Below, piece after piece: positions 13,921 to 21,025 of a stretch of DNA of 21,443 bases (positions within the stretch are counted from its first letter, which is position 1; every line of letters begins with the position of its first letter). The stretch comes from an uncultured Clostridium sp. (GTDB lineage Bacteria > Bacillota > Clostridia > Lachnospirales > Lachnospiraceae). The stretch is taken from contig CAUCIO010000019.1 of assembly GCA_958442925.1 (NCBI GenBank), positions 1-21,443 on the forward strand, in the 5' to 3' direction. A program made the translations under genes and the position numbers. Below the pieces are notes generated by a model. It made no database searches and was not told the DNA's origin. It saw only the letters and a list, made by a program, of their open reading frames with translations.

Positions 13921-15368
13921 CGCCGCTCCCCCCTTTCTGAGAAACTGCCGTCTTTTTGGCGGAATCTCTCCAGTGCAGGCACTGCAAAAAAGACTGCCCC
14001 GGAACAGGCTGTGGCGGGAAACGCCCAGTACACCGGCAGATCCAGCCGATAAAACAGTCCGCTGCAGACTGCGCCTGTCAGGAAAGCTGCCACAGCCCCC
14101 CGCCTGCTGCTGTTTTTATAATAAAGTCCCCCGTAAATCAGAGGAGCCAGCATAGCGGAAAACAGTCCCCAGATATCGCTTCCGAAAGACAGGATATCCT
14201 CCGGCGGATTTAAGGACAGCAGAAGAGCCGCTGTTCCTCCGATAAAAATATAGATTCTCGTAAGATTCAGAAGCTTTTCTTCTGACAGTTTCCGTTTCCT
14301 CATCCTGGCCGTTACATCATAAGCCAGGGAGGAGCCGATAAGAAGAAGCTGGGAATTAGCCGTAGAAACGCAGGCTCCTATCACACTCAAAAGAAAAAAT
14401 CCGCTGAACTGGGAAAACATCCTGTTATTTACCGCATAAACAAACACATCGTCTGCACCGCAGATTTCTATTAAATCAGGATACAGAATCCGAAGTCCCA
14501 GCCCTGTCTCTGTCAGGGCAAAATAAATGCCTGCCAGAAATACAAGGGCCCAGAGAATCGTCTTTTTCGCGCTCTGTCTGTCTCTGGCCGCCACAATCCG
14601 GATCAGGTACTGGGGATTGGCTGCCAGCCCCATTCCCCAGCCAAAGAAGGTGGTTGCATACATCAGGGATGAATACCCGTCAAATTCACCTGCTCCCTGC
14701 ACAGGAAATCCCTGGGAGACAATCCTCTCCTCCACCAGGGCATCTGTGAGAAGCCCTGCATTATCAATTCGTCCAAGCACGGCAAAATAGACAACTCCCA
14801 CGCTGATCGTCAGCATAATCAGATTGCAGGCGTCTGATTTCGTCACAGAATTAAAGCCTCCGAAGGTGGAGTAGAGAATAAACAGATATACTAAGAATAC
14901 CGCCACCTTGTAGTCGATATTTAAAAGGCTGGACGCTGCGATTCCAAAACCCTTAATCTGAATCACAAGGTAGAGAATATATCCCCCTGCCATCAGAAGG
15001 GCAGACATGGTCTGAAGCAGGCCGGAGTGAAACCGCTTTTCGAAAAACTCAGGAATGGTCAGAATATCGTACTCCCGGATTCTGTTTACCACAGCATATA
15101 AGAGCATCGCCCCCATAAACCAGGGAATAACGGAAACTGCCAGCACCCTGGTTCCGTTCTGATATACATTGCCCGTATAGCCTAGAATCGTGGCTGCGGA
15201 AATCCAGGTTCCCACAAAGGTAAAAAAGAGCGCCCTGGTTCCTGTCTTCTTCTCCCCTACGAAAAACTTCTCAATGGAATCGCTGTCCCTGAGAGAAGAT
15301 TTTCCGATGAAGAGAAGCAGAAAGGAATAGAGCGTAAAATAAATCAGATAAACCAGCGTTCTGCTCAT
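13917..15368 (-). CDS. Sodium:solute symporter (SSS family)
   Basis: The product has 483 residues and about 12-13 hydrophobic segments. It follows the SSS (SLC5-like) pattern: FVGEKKTGTRALFFTFVGTWISAATILGYTG in the first helices, ILTIPEFFEKRF, YSTFGGFNSVTKSDACNLIM, and IGACVSTANSQLLLIGSSLAYDV in the sodium-site region. It probably imports a small organic solute with sodium; the substrate cannot be read from the sequence. Its ATG overlaps the stop of truA in ATGA, with AAGGGG 12 bases upstream, so it is read from the ecf-truA transcript. The overlap with the kinase suggests transport and sensing are linked, perhaps for pyroglutamate. Confidence 0.9.
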   Translation of the reverse strand: MSRTLVYLIYFTLYSFLLLFIGKSSLRDSDSIEKFFVGEKKTGTRALFFTFVGTWISAATILGYTGNVYQNGTRVLAVSVIPWFMGAMLLYAVVNRIREYDILTIPEFFEKRFHSGLLQTMSALLMAGGYILYLVIQIKGFGIAASSLLNIDYKVAVFLVYLFILYSTFGGFNSVTKSDACNLIMLTISVGVVYFAVLGRIDNAGLLTDALVEERIVSQGFPVQGAGEFDGYSSLMYATTFFGWGMGLAANPQYLIRIVAARDRQSAKKTILWALVFLAGIYFALTETGLGLRILYPDLIEICGADDVFVYAVNNRMFSQFSGFFLLSVIGACVSTANSQLLLIGSSLAYDVTARMRKRKLSEEKLLNLTRIYIFIGGTAALLLSLNPPEDILSFGSDIWGLFSAMLAPLIYGGLYYKNSSRRGAVAAFLTGAVCSGLFYRLDLPVYWAFPATACSGAVFFAVPALERFRQKDGSFSERGERR

Positions 15369-16444
15369 GAGCGGATCATACCCCTTCCCGCTGCAGATTC
15401 AGGTGCGTCCTGATAAACAGCCATCAGGAATCCCTCTCCCAGGGCTTTCCCCCTCTCATCCGGCTCTTTTAACAGATAATATCCGAACTGATCGCCCGGA
15501 TGAATCCGCCCGTTGGCCTTCACGTATACGTCCCGGGCTCCGTTTCTCACAGCCTGATGGATAACTCTCCTTAAAACGCCCTCCAGTTCCGGCTCCTCGC
15601 ACCGGCGGATTTCCAGGACAGAGTATCCCTCTGATTCCATACAGCGCTGATCCAGCATATAACTCCAGTGCCTGTTTTCTCCTGACACAAACTCGCAGGG
15701 TTCTTTCTCATACTCCATACTTACTAATGTCAGGCCTCTGGCCGGAATGGTCGGCCCGGCGGCTGCCCGGTTCCTGGCCTCCAGAATCTCTTCCATCTTC
15801 TCCGGCGGCCACGCCCCCATGCCGATTTTTACCAGAGTTCCCATGATAATCCGGACCATGTTGTAGAGAAAGCCGCTGCCGCTGATCCGCATGGTAATCA
15901 CGTCCTCTGCGTCCCTGTCAATCTCCAGACTGTAAATCGTCCGCACCGTCTCCTCTGCCTGGGTCCGCACGGTACAGAAGCTCTTAAAATCATGCTCTCC
16001 CAGCAGGCAGGAAGCTGCCTGGCGCATCCGTTCCACATCCAGATCAAAATAGCAGAAATGGCAGTACAGTCTGTTTAAAGGCATATCGATTTTCCGGTTC
16101 AAAATCTTATACTCATATGTCTTAACGCAGTTGGCTTTTCTGGGATGGAACGTCAGTGGAACCTCCTCTGATTTCTGCACCCGCACGTCCTCCGGCAGTC
16201 TCTGGTTTACTGCAAAACAGATTTTCTCAGCGGGAATCCTGGCCTCTGTGTCAAACACCGCGATATTTCCCCTGGCGTGAACGCCTGAATCTGTCCGGCT
16301 GGCTCCAATTACCTGGATTTCCTCTCTCAAAAGCTCTGAAAGAGCCTTATTTAAAACCTCCTCAATGGTCACGCCGTTGGGCTGCAGCTGCCAGCCGCAG
16401 TAATGAGTACCATCGTAGGCCACAGTCAGTTTGATTCGTCTCAT
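15365..16444 (-). CDS. truA: tRNA pseudouridine(38-40) synthase TruA with C-terminal extension
   Basis: The product has 359 residues. Residues 1-248 are a standard TruA: KLTVAYDGTHYCGWQLQPNG, the catalytic motif GASRTDSGVHA with Asp52, and RISGSGFLYNMVRIIMGTLVKIG. It converts uridines 38-40 in the anticodon stem. TruA usually ends near 245 residues, but here about 111 further residues follow, starting near CEFVSGENRHWSYML and including VIHQAVRNGARDVYVKANG. I do not recognise this extra domain. AGGAGA lies nine bases before the ATG. It is the fourth gene after ecfA1-A2-T, and its stop codon overlaps the start of the symporter gene. Confidence 0.93.
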   Translation of the reverse strand: MRRIKLTVAYDGTHYCGWQLQPNGVTIEEVLNKALSELLREEIQVIGASRTDSGVHARGNIAVFDTEARIPAEKICFAVNQRLPEDVRVQKSEEVPLTFHPRKANCVKTYEYKILNRKIDMPLNRLYCHFCYFDLDVERMRQAASCLLGEHDFKSFCTVRTQAEETVRTIYSLEIDRDAEDVITMRISGSGFLYNMVRIIMGTLVKIGMGAWPPEKMEEILEARNRAAAGPTIPARGLTLVSMEYEKEPCEFVSGENRHWSYMLDQRCMESEGYSVLEIRRCEEPELEGVLRRVIHQAVRNGARDVYVKANGRIHPGDQFGYYLLKEPDERGKALGEGFLMAVYQDAPESAAGRGMIRS

Positions 16445-16491
16445 ATTGTTATTCTCCTGTCTTTCCTAAGCGTCAATACACCAACGGCATA

Positions 16492-16536
16492 GGCTTGCTT
16501 ATACACTTATGCTGAGTACTGACGTCAGAGCAAGCC
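16492..16536. repeat. Inverted repeat between ecfT and truA
   Basis: GGCTTGCT (16492-16499) is repeated inverted as AGCAAGCC (16529-16536), and CTGACGTCAG (16519-16528) is a perfect 10-bp palindrome inside the loop. The gap of 120 bases between ecfT and truA is unusually large for this tight operon. There is no T run, so this is not an obvious terminator. Confidence 0.4.
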
Positions 16537-16564
16537 GAACATGTCGCGCATGCCGGCGATGGCT

Positions 16565-17365
16565 CTATACAGCCAGCCGGATGACAGTCAGCACAGCCAG
16601 ATATACAAAAAACAGCACATAGGCTACCCTGTCTGCACCGTGATATTTCAAGGGCTTCATCTTTGTCCTGCCCTCTCCGCCCCGGTAGCATCTGGCCTCC
16701 ATGGCCATAGCCAGATCTGTGGCTCTGCGGAAGGCGGAAATAAACAGAGGAACCAGAATCGGAATCATGCTTTTCGCTCTCTGGATCAGATTTCCGCTCT
16801 CAAAATCAGCGCCTCTGGCCATCTGGGCCTTCATAATCTTGTCCGTCTCCTCCACTAAAATAGGGATAAAGCGCAGGGCAATGGACATCATCATGGCAAT
16901 CTCATGAACTGGAACATGAATTTTATTGAGAAAATGAAGCCCTTTTTCCAGTCCGTCCGTCAGCTGGTTGGGCGTGGTAGTCAGCGTCATCACAGAGGAA
17001 CCGATAACCAGGTAAATCAGGCGCAGCCCCATAAATACTGCCAGTCTGATTCCCTCTCTGGTAATCTTAAAAATCCAGAACTGCACCACAGGGGTTCCAG
17101 GCGTCAGAAACAGGTTAAAGCTGACGCTGATAATTAACAGGAACACCACAGCCTTCAGTCCCTTTACCATAAACCGGAACGGAACCTTCGAGCAGCGGAT
17201 GACAGCTGCCAGGACAACTGTAGCTGCCAGATAACCCCAGAGGCTGTCAGCCATAAACAGGGATAAAATAAATACCATTGTTCCAAACAGCTTTGTTCTG
17301 GGGTCCAGACGGTGAATCATGGAATCCACCGGATAATATTGTCCCAGAGTTATGTCTCTAATCAT
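16565..17365 (-). CDS. ecfT: ECF transporter transmembrane component EcfT
   Basis: The product has 266 residues with several transmembrane helices (LFGTMVFILSLFMADSLWGYLAATVVLAAV, AVVFLLIISVSFNLFL, LRLIYLVIGSSVMTL). Two cytoplasmic coupling motifs are present: MARG at 182-185 and EARC at 223-226, the second in a common clostridial ARx form. EcfT connects the two ATPases to interchangeable substrate-binding S components for vitamins and metals; no S component gene is present here. The opening GQYYPVDSMIHRLDPRTKL is characteristic. Its start overlaps the ecfA2 stop by four bases. Confidence 0.96.
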   Translation of the reverse strand: MIRDITLGQYYPVDSMIHRLDPRTKLFGTMVFILSLFMADSLWGYLAATVVLAAVIRCSKVPFRFMVKGLKAVVFLLIISVSFNLFLTPGTPVVQFWIFKITREGIRLAVFMGLRLIYLVIGSSVMTLTTTPNQLTDGLEKGLHFLNKIHVPVHEIAMMMSIALRFIPILVEETDKIMKAQMARGADFESGNLIQRAKSMIPILVPLFISAFRRATDLAMAMEARCYRGGEGRTKMKPLKYHGADRVAYVLFFVYLAVLTVIRLAV

Positions 17366-18228
17366 ATCTTCTCCTGCCTCCCAAGAAATGCCAGAATTGC
17401 ATTCTTAGCTTCCTCCACTGTGGTAATTGTGCCTTCAATAGCCGCTCCCCGCTCCCGCAGTTCTTCTATAATATAAGTCACCTGCGGAGCTGCCAGTCCA
17501 ATGGCTTCCAGCTCTCTGCAGTGGCTGAATACCTCCTTTGGCGTACCGTCAAACACTTTTTCCCCGTGATCCATTACCATCAGCCGATCCACATACCTGG
17601 CCACGTCCTCCATGCTGTGGGAAACCAGAATAATCGTCAGGCCGTGCTGCCGGTTCAGACGCTCAATCTGGTCCAGAATCTCGTCCCGGCCCCTGGGATC
17701 CAGTCCGGCCGTAGGCTCGTCCAGAATCATCACCTCCGGCCGCATGGCCAGCACTCCGGCAATGGCCACACGCCGCTTCTGGCCGCCGGAAAGTTCAAAC
17801 GGAGACTGTCTGTAAAAGCTCTCGTCAAGCCCTACCAGCTTTAAGGCATGTCTCGCCCTGCTTTCTGTTTCTTCCTTAGAAAGCCCCAGATTCTTCGGGC
17901 CAAAGCATACGTCTGTAAAAACGTCTGTCTCAAACAGCTGATGCTCCGGATACTGAAAGACAAGTCCTACCTTGCTCCGCAGCTCCTTCATGGAATAGCC
18001 ATCCCTATAGATACTTTCCCCATGATAGAGAATATCTCCTGACGAGGCCTTAATCAGGCCGTTTAAATGCTGGATCAGCGTGGATTTTCCAGATCCTGTG
18101 TGGCCGATCAGTCCGATAAACTCCCCGTCCTCCACCTTAAAACTCACGTTTTTCAGGGCCTGCTGCTCAAATGCTGTCCCTGCGCTGTATTTGTAATTTA
18201 AGTCCTTTACTTCTATTGAAACTGACAT
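17362..18228 (-). CDS. ecfA2: ECF transporter ATPase EcfA2
   Basis: The product has 288 residues. It is a complete ABC ATPase: Walker A GHTGSGKST at 42-50, Q-loop FQYPEHQLFE near 91-100, signature LSGGQ at 146-150, Walker B VMILDE ending at residue 171, and the switch His in VSHSMEDV. The FQYPEHQLF sequence and the ending LEAIGLAAPQVTYIIEELRERG are typical of EcfA2. It forms a heterodimer with EcfA1. Its start lies inside the end of ecfA1 (16-base overlap) and its stop overlaps ecfT. Confidence 0.96.
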   Translation of the reverse strand: MSVSIEVKDLNYKYSAGTAFEQQALKNVSFKVEDGEFIGLIGHTGSGKSTLIQHLNGLIKASSGDILYHGESIYRDGYSMKELRSKVGLVFQYPEHQLFETDVFTDVCFGPKNLGLSKEETESRARHALKLVGLDESFYRQSPFELSGGQKRRVAIAGVLAMRPEVMILDEPTAGLDPRGRDEILDQIERLNRQHGLTIILVSHSMEDVARYVDRLMVMDHGEKVFDGTPKEVFSHCRELEAIGLAAPQVTYIIEELRERGAAIEGTITTVEEAKNAILAFLGRQEKI

Positions 18229-19142
18229 GGCATATTCCCTCTCTGGCTGTCTCCGTCTGCCTCCTGCTGCTTCTGCCCTGACAGTTCGCCAGGACAGCAG
18301 GCCATAAATGCCTCCACAAACTCCTCTTTGGAAAGAATCCCATCAGGAAGCTTCACTCCCGCCTTTTTAAGCTCGTAAGCCAGCTCTGTGGCCTGGGGTA
18401 CATCCAGCCTGTATTCCTTCAGTCTGTCCACCTGGGAAAATATCTCCTTTGGCGTACCATCCATAACAATATTTCCATCATCCATCACAATCACCCGGTC
18501 GGCGTCAATGACTTCCTCCATATAGTGGGTAATCAGCACAGCCGTGATGCCCTCCTGACGGTTCAGCTCCCGCACAGTCCGGATCACCTCTGCCCGGCCG
18601 TTTGGATCCAGCATGGCCGTAGGCTCGTCCAGCACAATACACTGGGGCCTCATAGCCATTACCCCGGCAATGGCCACTCGCTGCTTCTGGCCGCCGGAAA
18701 GGCGGTTGGGCGATTTTTTCCGGTAAAGTGCCATGCCCACTGCCTTCAGGCTTTTATCCACTCTGGTCCAGATTTCCTCTGTGGGAACGCCCAGATTTTC
18801 CGGACCGAAGCCCACGTCCTCCTCCACAACATTTCCGATAATCTGATTATCAGGATTCTGAAAAACCATGCCTGCCGCCTTCCGCACGTCCCAGAGGTTT
18901 TCCTCCTCCGATGTATCCATACCTGCCACCCAGACTTCTCCTTCTGTAGGAAGTAGAATTCCATTCAAATGCTTGGCAAAGGTGGATTTTCCAGAGCCGT
19001 TATGCCCCAGCACCGCCACAAAGCTGCCTTTCTCAATCTCCACGTTCAGGTGGTTTAAGGCTCTCTTTTTTTCCTCAATTTTATCTTCTTCATCGCGTCT
19101 GATATAGTCGAATACCAGTCCCGCTGCCTTAATAATATTCAT
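18213..19142 (-). CDS. ecfA1: ECF transporter ATPase EcfA1
   Basis: The product has 309 residues. It is a complete ABC ATPase: Walker A GHNGSGKST at 46-54, Q-loop FQNPDNQ at 94-100, signature LSGGQ at 148-152, Walker B CIVLDE at 168-173, and switch His in ITHYMEEV. FQNPDNQIIGNVVEEDVGFGPENLGV is the EcfA1 hallmark. It is the first gene of its operon, with AAGGAAA before the ATG and a promoter at 19208-19236. In many Firmicutes rplQ lies just upstream; here the neighbour is a cell-wall protein gene ending in its own terminator. Confidence 0.96.
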   Translation of the reverse strand: MNIIKAAGLVFDYIRRDEEDKIEEKKRALNHLNVEIEKGSFVAVLGHNGSGKSTFAKHLNGILLPTEGEVWVAGMDTSEEENLWDVRKAAGMVFQNPDNQIIGNVVEEDVGFGPENLGVPTEEIWTRVDKSLKAVGMALYRKKSPNRLSGGQKQRVAIAGVMAMRPQCIVLDEPTAMLDPNGRAEVIRTVRELNRQEGITAVLITHYMEEVIDADRVIVMDDGNIVMDGTPKEIFSQVDRLKEYRLDVPQATELAYELKKAGVKLPDGILSKEEFVEAFMACCPGELSGQKQQEADGDSQRGNMPCQFQ

Positions 19143-19207
19143 CTCGTTTCCTTCCCGCGCCCTGTGCGCCCGGCTTCTTCATCGTGATGATTCTCATATC
19201 TCGTTAA

Positions 19208-19236
19208 ATTTTAGATTACTTTTATCTAAGAGTCAA
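19208..19236 (-). promoter_or_regulatory. Promoter of the ecfA1-A2-T-truA-symporter-kinase-regulator operon
   Basis: On the minus strand, TTGACT (19236-19231) and TAAAAT (19213-19208) are separated by 17 bases. About 65 bases of untranslated leader follow before ecfA1. I found no strong promoter between here and the response regulator, so one long transcript is likely. Confidence 0.75.
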
Positions 19237-19296
19237 GCGGTTTACGCGTTTCAGACGAAGCAGCTGGAAAAATCAGACCATTTCCCACCTACTCCA

Positions 19297-19325
19297 AAAG
19301 AAAAAGAGGAGACATCATCTCCTCT
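19297..19325 (-). terminator. Terminator of the cell-wall-binding protein gene
   Basis: AGAGGAGA (19305-19312) pairs with TCTCCTCT (19318-19325) around a five-base loop. On the minus strand the stem is followed by TTTTCTTTT-type sequence. It lies 60 bases after the stop codon and before the ecf promoter. Confidence 0.8.
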
Positions 19326-19385
19326 CTTTCATCTTATTTCTATAAGCAATCCTGATTCCATATCAGCCGTTTACAGGTTTTCGCT

Positions 19386-20663
19386 CTATTTTCTCCAGAT
19401 TCCGCTGCCGTCCACGTAGAAGCTGTCTATCGTTGTATTCACTGCCAGCTCACCGCTTCCCGGATAGAAGTAATACCAGTCATGTCCGATCTGTTTCCAG
19501 CCTTCGTACATCACTCCGCTGTCTCCCAGATAGTATCTCTTTCCATTGGAATCAAGCCACTGATTTCTGTACATAGCTCCCACTGTTCCGTTCGGTCCTG
19601 GATTCAGATAATACCAGCCGCTGTTTGTGTGGATCCAGCCCGTCAGCATAACGCCTCTGTTTCCATCAGAAACAGGGTTTAAATAATACCAGTTATTATT
19701 CTTAAACTGCCAGTCTGTCATCATCCAGCCCTCAGAGTCAAAGAGGAACCACTGATTATTCACCAGAAGCCAGTCATTCTTAGGATAGCTTCCATCCGGG
19801 TAGCGGTACCACCAGCGGTTTCCCTCCTGGATCCAGCCTACCTGGGCAGTATTATGATTTCCTGCTCCATTCTGATTGTTATAATCTACCTTTCCAGAAC
19901 CGTCAGAAACTGATTCCTTTCCAATATAGATCTCATCAGACTCTGTCCAGTCACTGCTGTCAGCATAATCTTTCTGGCTGTCATTTTTAGCCACGGAACG
20001 CACTTTAAAGCTGTAGGTTCCGGCGCTGGTCATGTAGGGATAAAAATTAATCTTATTTCCCTGATAGCCTTTTACCTTGTAAACGCTGCTTCCACCTTTA
20101 TAGAGTGTTATATCGTAAGCGCTTACATGATCCACAGCATCCCATTTAGCCAGTCCCAGGATCGTATCGCTCCACTCTGCTTCATCCGGAGCGTCAAAGG
20201 TTCCTTCTACTGGATCAGTCTTCACTGTCACCTTCAGTCTCCCGCTTCCTGAACGGCTGGCAGAGACAAACTCTCCGCCCTTCACTTTTACATTACTGGA
20301 CTTGTATGTGCCCTTAAATCCATACTCGTCCTCATCCTTAGCATCTAGATACACCTTCAGTGTATAGCTATTCCCGATTTTTACACCGCTGCTTCCTATT
20401 GAGCTGGTCCACTGCGGATCCTCCGCAATCTCATATTTCGCTCCATCAGATACCATGACATCTGCATCGCTGCCCTTTGTTCCATATGAAAGATCCGGCA
20501 GATCATCTCCTGGCTCCAAATCAATATTCAGCTCTATTTCCACCTTGGAAATCGTCTTTGACGCTGCCCATGCTGTCATCTGTCCCAGACTTCCGCTCAC
20601 TGTAAGAACAGCAGACAGTCCTGCCGCCGCCAGCATCTGGATTCTTCTATTCGCTTTTTTCAT
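19386..20663 (-). CDS. Secreted protein with choline-binding-type cell-wall repeats
   Basis: The product has 425 residues. A signal peptide (about 1-34, basic start, hydrophobic core, AWAA cleavage region) is followed by an acidic beta-rich domain (about 38-150) and a fibronectin III-like section (about 155-247: LGLAKWDAVDHVSAYDITLYKG, AGTYSFKVRSVAKN). A Gly/Asn linker follows. Residues 276-425 carry aromatic cell-wall-binding repeats of the choline-binding type, such as GWIQEGNRWWYRYPDGSYPKN, GWIHTNSGWYYLNPGPNG and GWKQIGHDWYYFYPGSGEL. It should be exported and held noncovalently at the cell surface. There is no recognisable enzyme domain, so an adhesive or structural role is most likely. 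AGGAGG lies eight bases before the ATG. It is monocistronic. Confidence 0.88.
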   Translation of the reverse strand: MKKANRRIQMLAAAGLSAVLTVSGSLGQMTAWAASKTISKVEIELNIDLEPGDDLPDLSYGTKGSDADVMVSDGAKYEIAEDPQWTSSIGSSGVKIGNSYTLKVYLDAKDEDEYGFKGTYKSSNVKVKGGEFVSASRSGSGRLKVTVKTDPVEGTFDAPDEAEWSDTILGLAKWDAVDHVSAYDITLYKGGSSVYKVKGYQGNKINFYPYMTSAGTYSFKVRSVAKNDSQKDYADSSDWTESDEIYIGKESVSDGSGKVDYNNQNGAGNHNTAQVGWIQEGNRWWYRYPDGSYPKNDWLLVNNQWFLFDSEGWMMTDWQFKNNNWYYLNPVSDGNRGVMLTGWIHTNSGWYYLNPGPNGTVGAMYRNQWLDSNGKRYYLGDSGVMYEGWKQIGHDWYYFYPGSGELAVNTTIDSFYVDGSGIWRK

Positions 20664-20755
20664 ACCATTCTCCTCCTTTATTAATAAGATAAATGCCCTT
20701 CCGGTATTCCCCCGTTTTTGCTTCTATTTTTCGATTCTTCTGATATCTTATCTTT

Positions 20756-20785
20756 ATTATACTGGGGGGAAAGGAGTTCAGTCAA
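20756..20785 (-). promoter_or_regulatory. Promoter of the cell-wall-binding protein gene
   Basis: On the minus strand, TTGACT (20785-20780) and TATAAT (20761-20756) are separated by 18 bases, about 95 bases before the start codon. Confidence 0.75.
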
Positions 20786-20836
20786 CTTACGATATTCTTT
20801 CAAATTCTTAATAATATTTCGGCCAATCTGTTTCCA

Positions 20837-20865
20837 TTGTAGTTCCTTTCCATCTATGTTATACT
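20837..20865 (+). promoter_or_regulatory. Promoter of the Rpn-family gene
   Basis: TTGTAG (20837-20842) and TATACT (20860-20865) are 17 bases apart, with a TG one base before the -10, giving an extended -10 element. It points to the gene starting at 21026. Confidence 0.65.
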
Positions 20866-21025
20866 GAACTCACAAAAGCATACATTTCACCACATCGGGC
20901 CTGGTTCTTCAGGCCTTATATCTCTGATTCCTTTCTTTCAGAACATCAGAAAATCTATGCTTTTTCCACATTTATATCAGGGCAGGAGATTTTCATTTCT
21001 GAAGACTCCTGCAAAAGGAGGTCAA

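Larger units (their letters stand above)
20664..21025. other. Intergenic region with divergent promoters
   Basis: This gap of 362 bases separates the cell-wall protein gene and the Rpn-family gene. It holds two back-to-back promoters about 50 bases apart (20756-20785 and 20837-20865). It also holds a small hairpin, GGCCTG-GTTCTT-CAGGCC, at 20898-20915 in the leader of the plus-strand gene. I see no coding potential and no riboswitch that I recognise. Confidence 0.6.

Noticed and set aside
16473..16691. Minus-strand open frame of 72 codons across the ecfT-truA gap
   Set aside because: It overlaps the end of ecfT in another frame, is Cys-rich and has no recognisable features.
20957..21025. Longer N-terminus of the Rpn-family gene
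   Set aside because: The ATG at 20957 has no ribosome binding site, whereas the ATG at 21026 follows AAGGAGG at good spacing.
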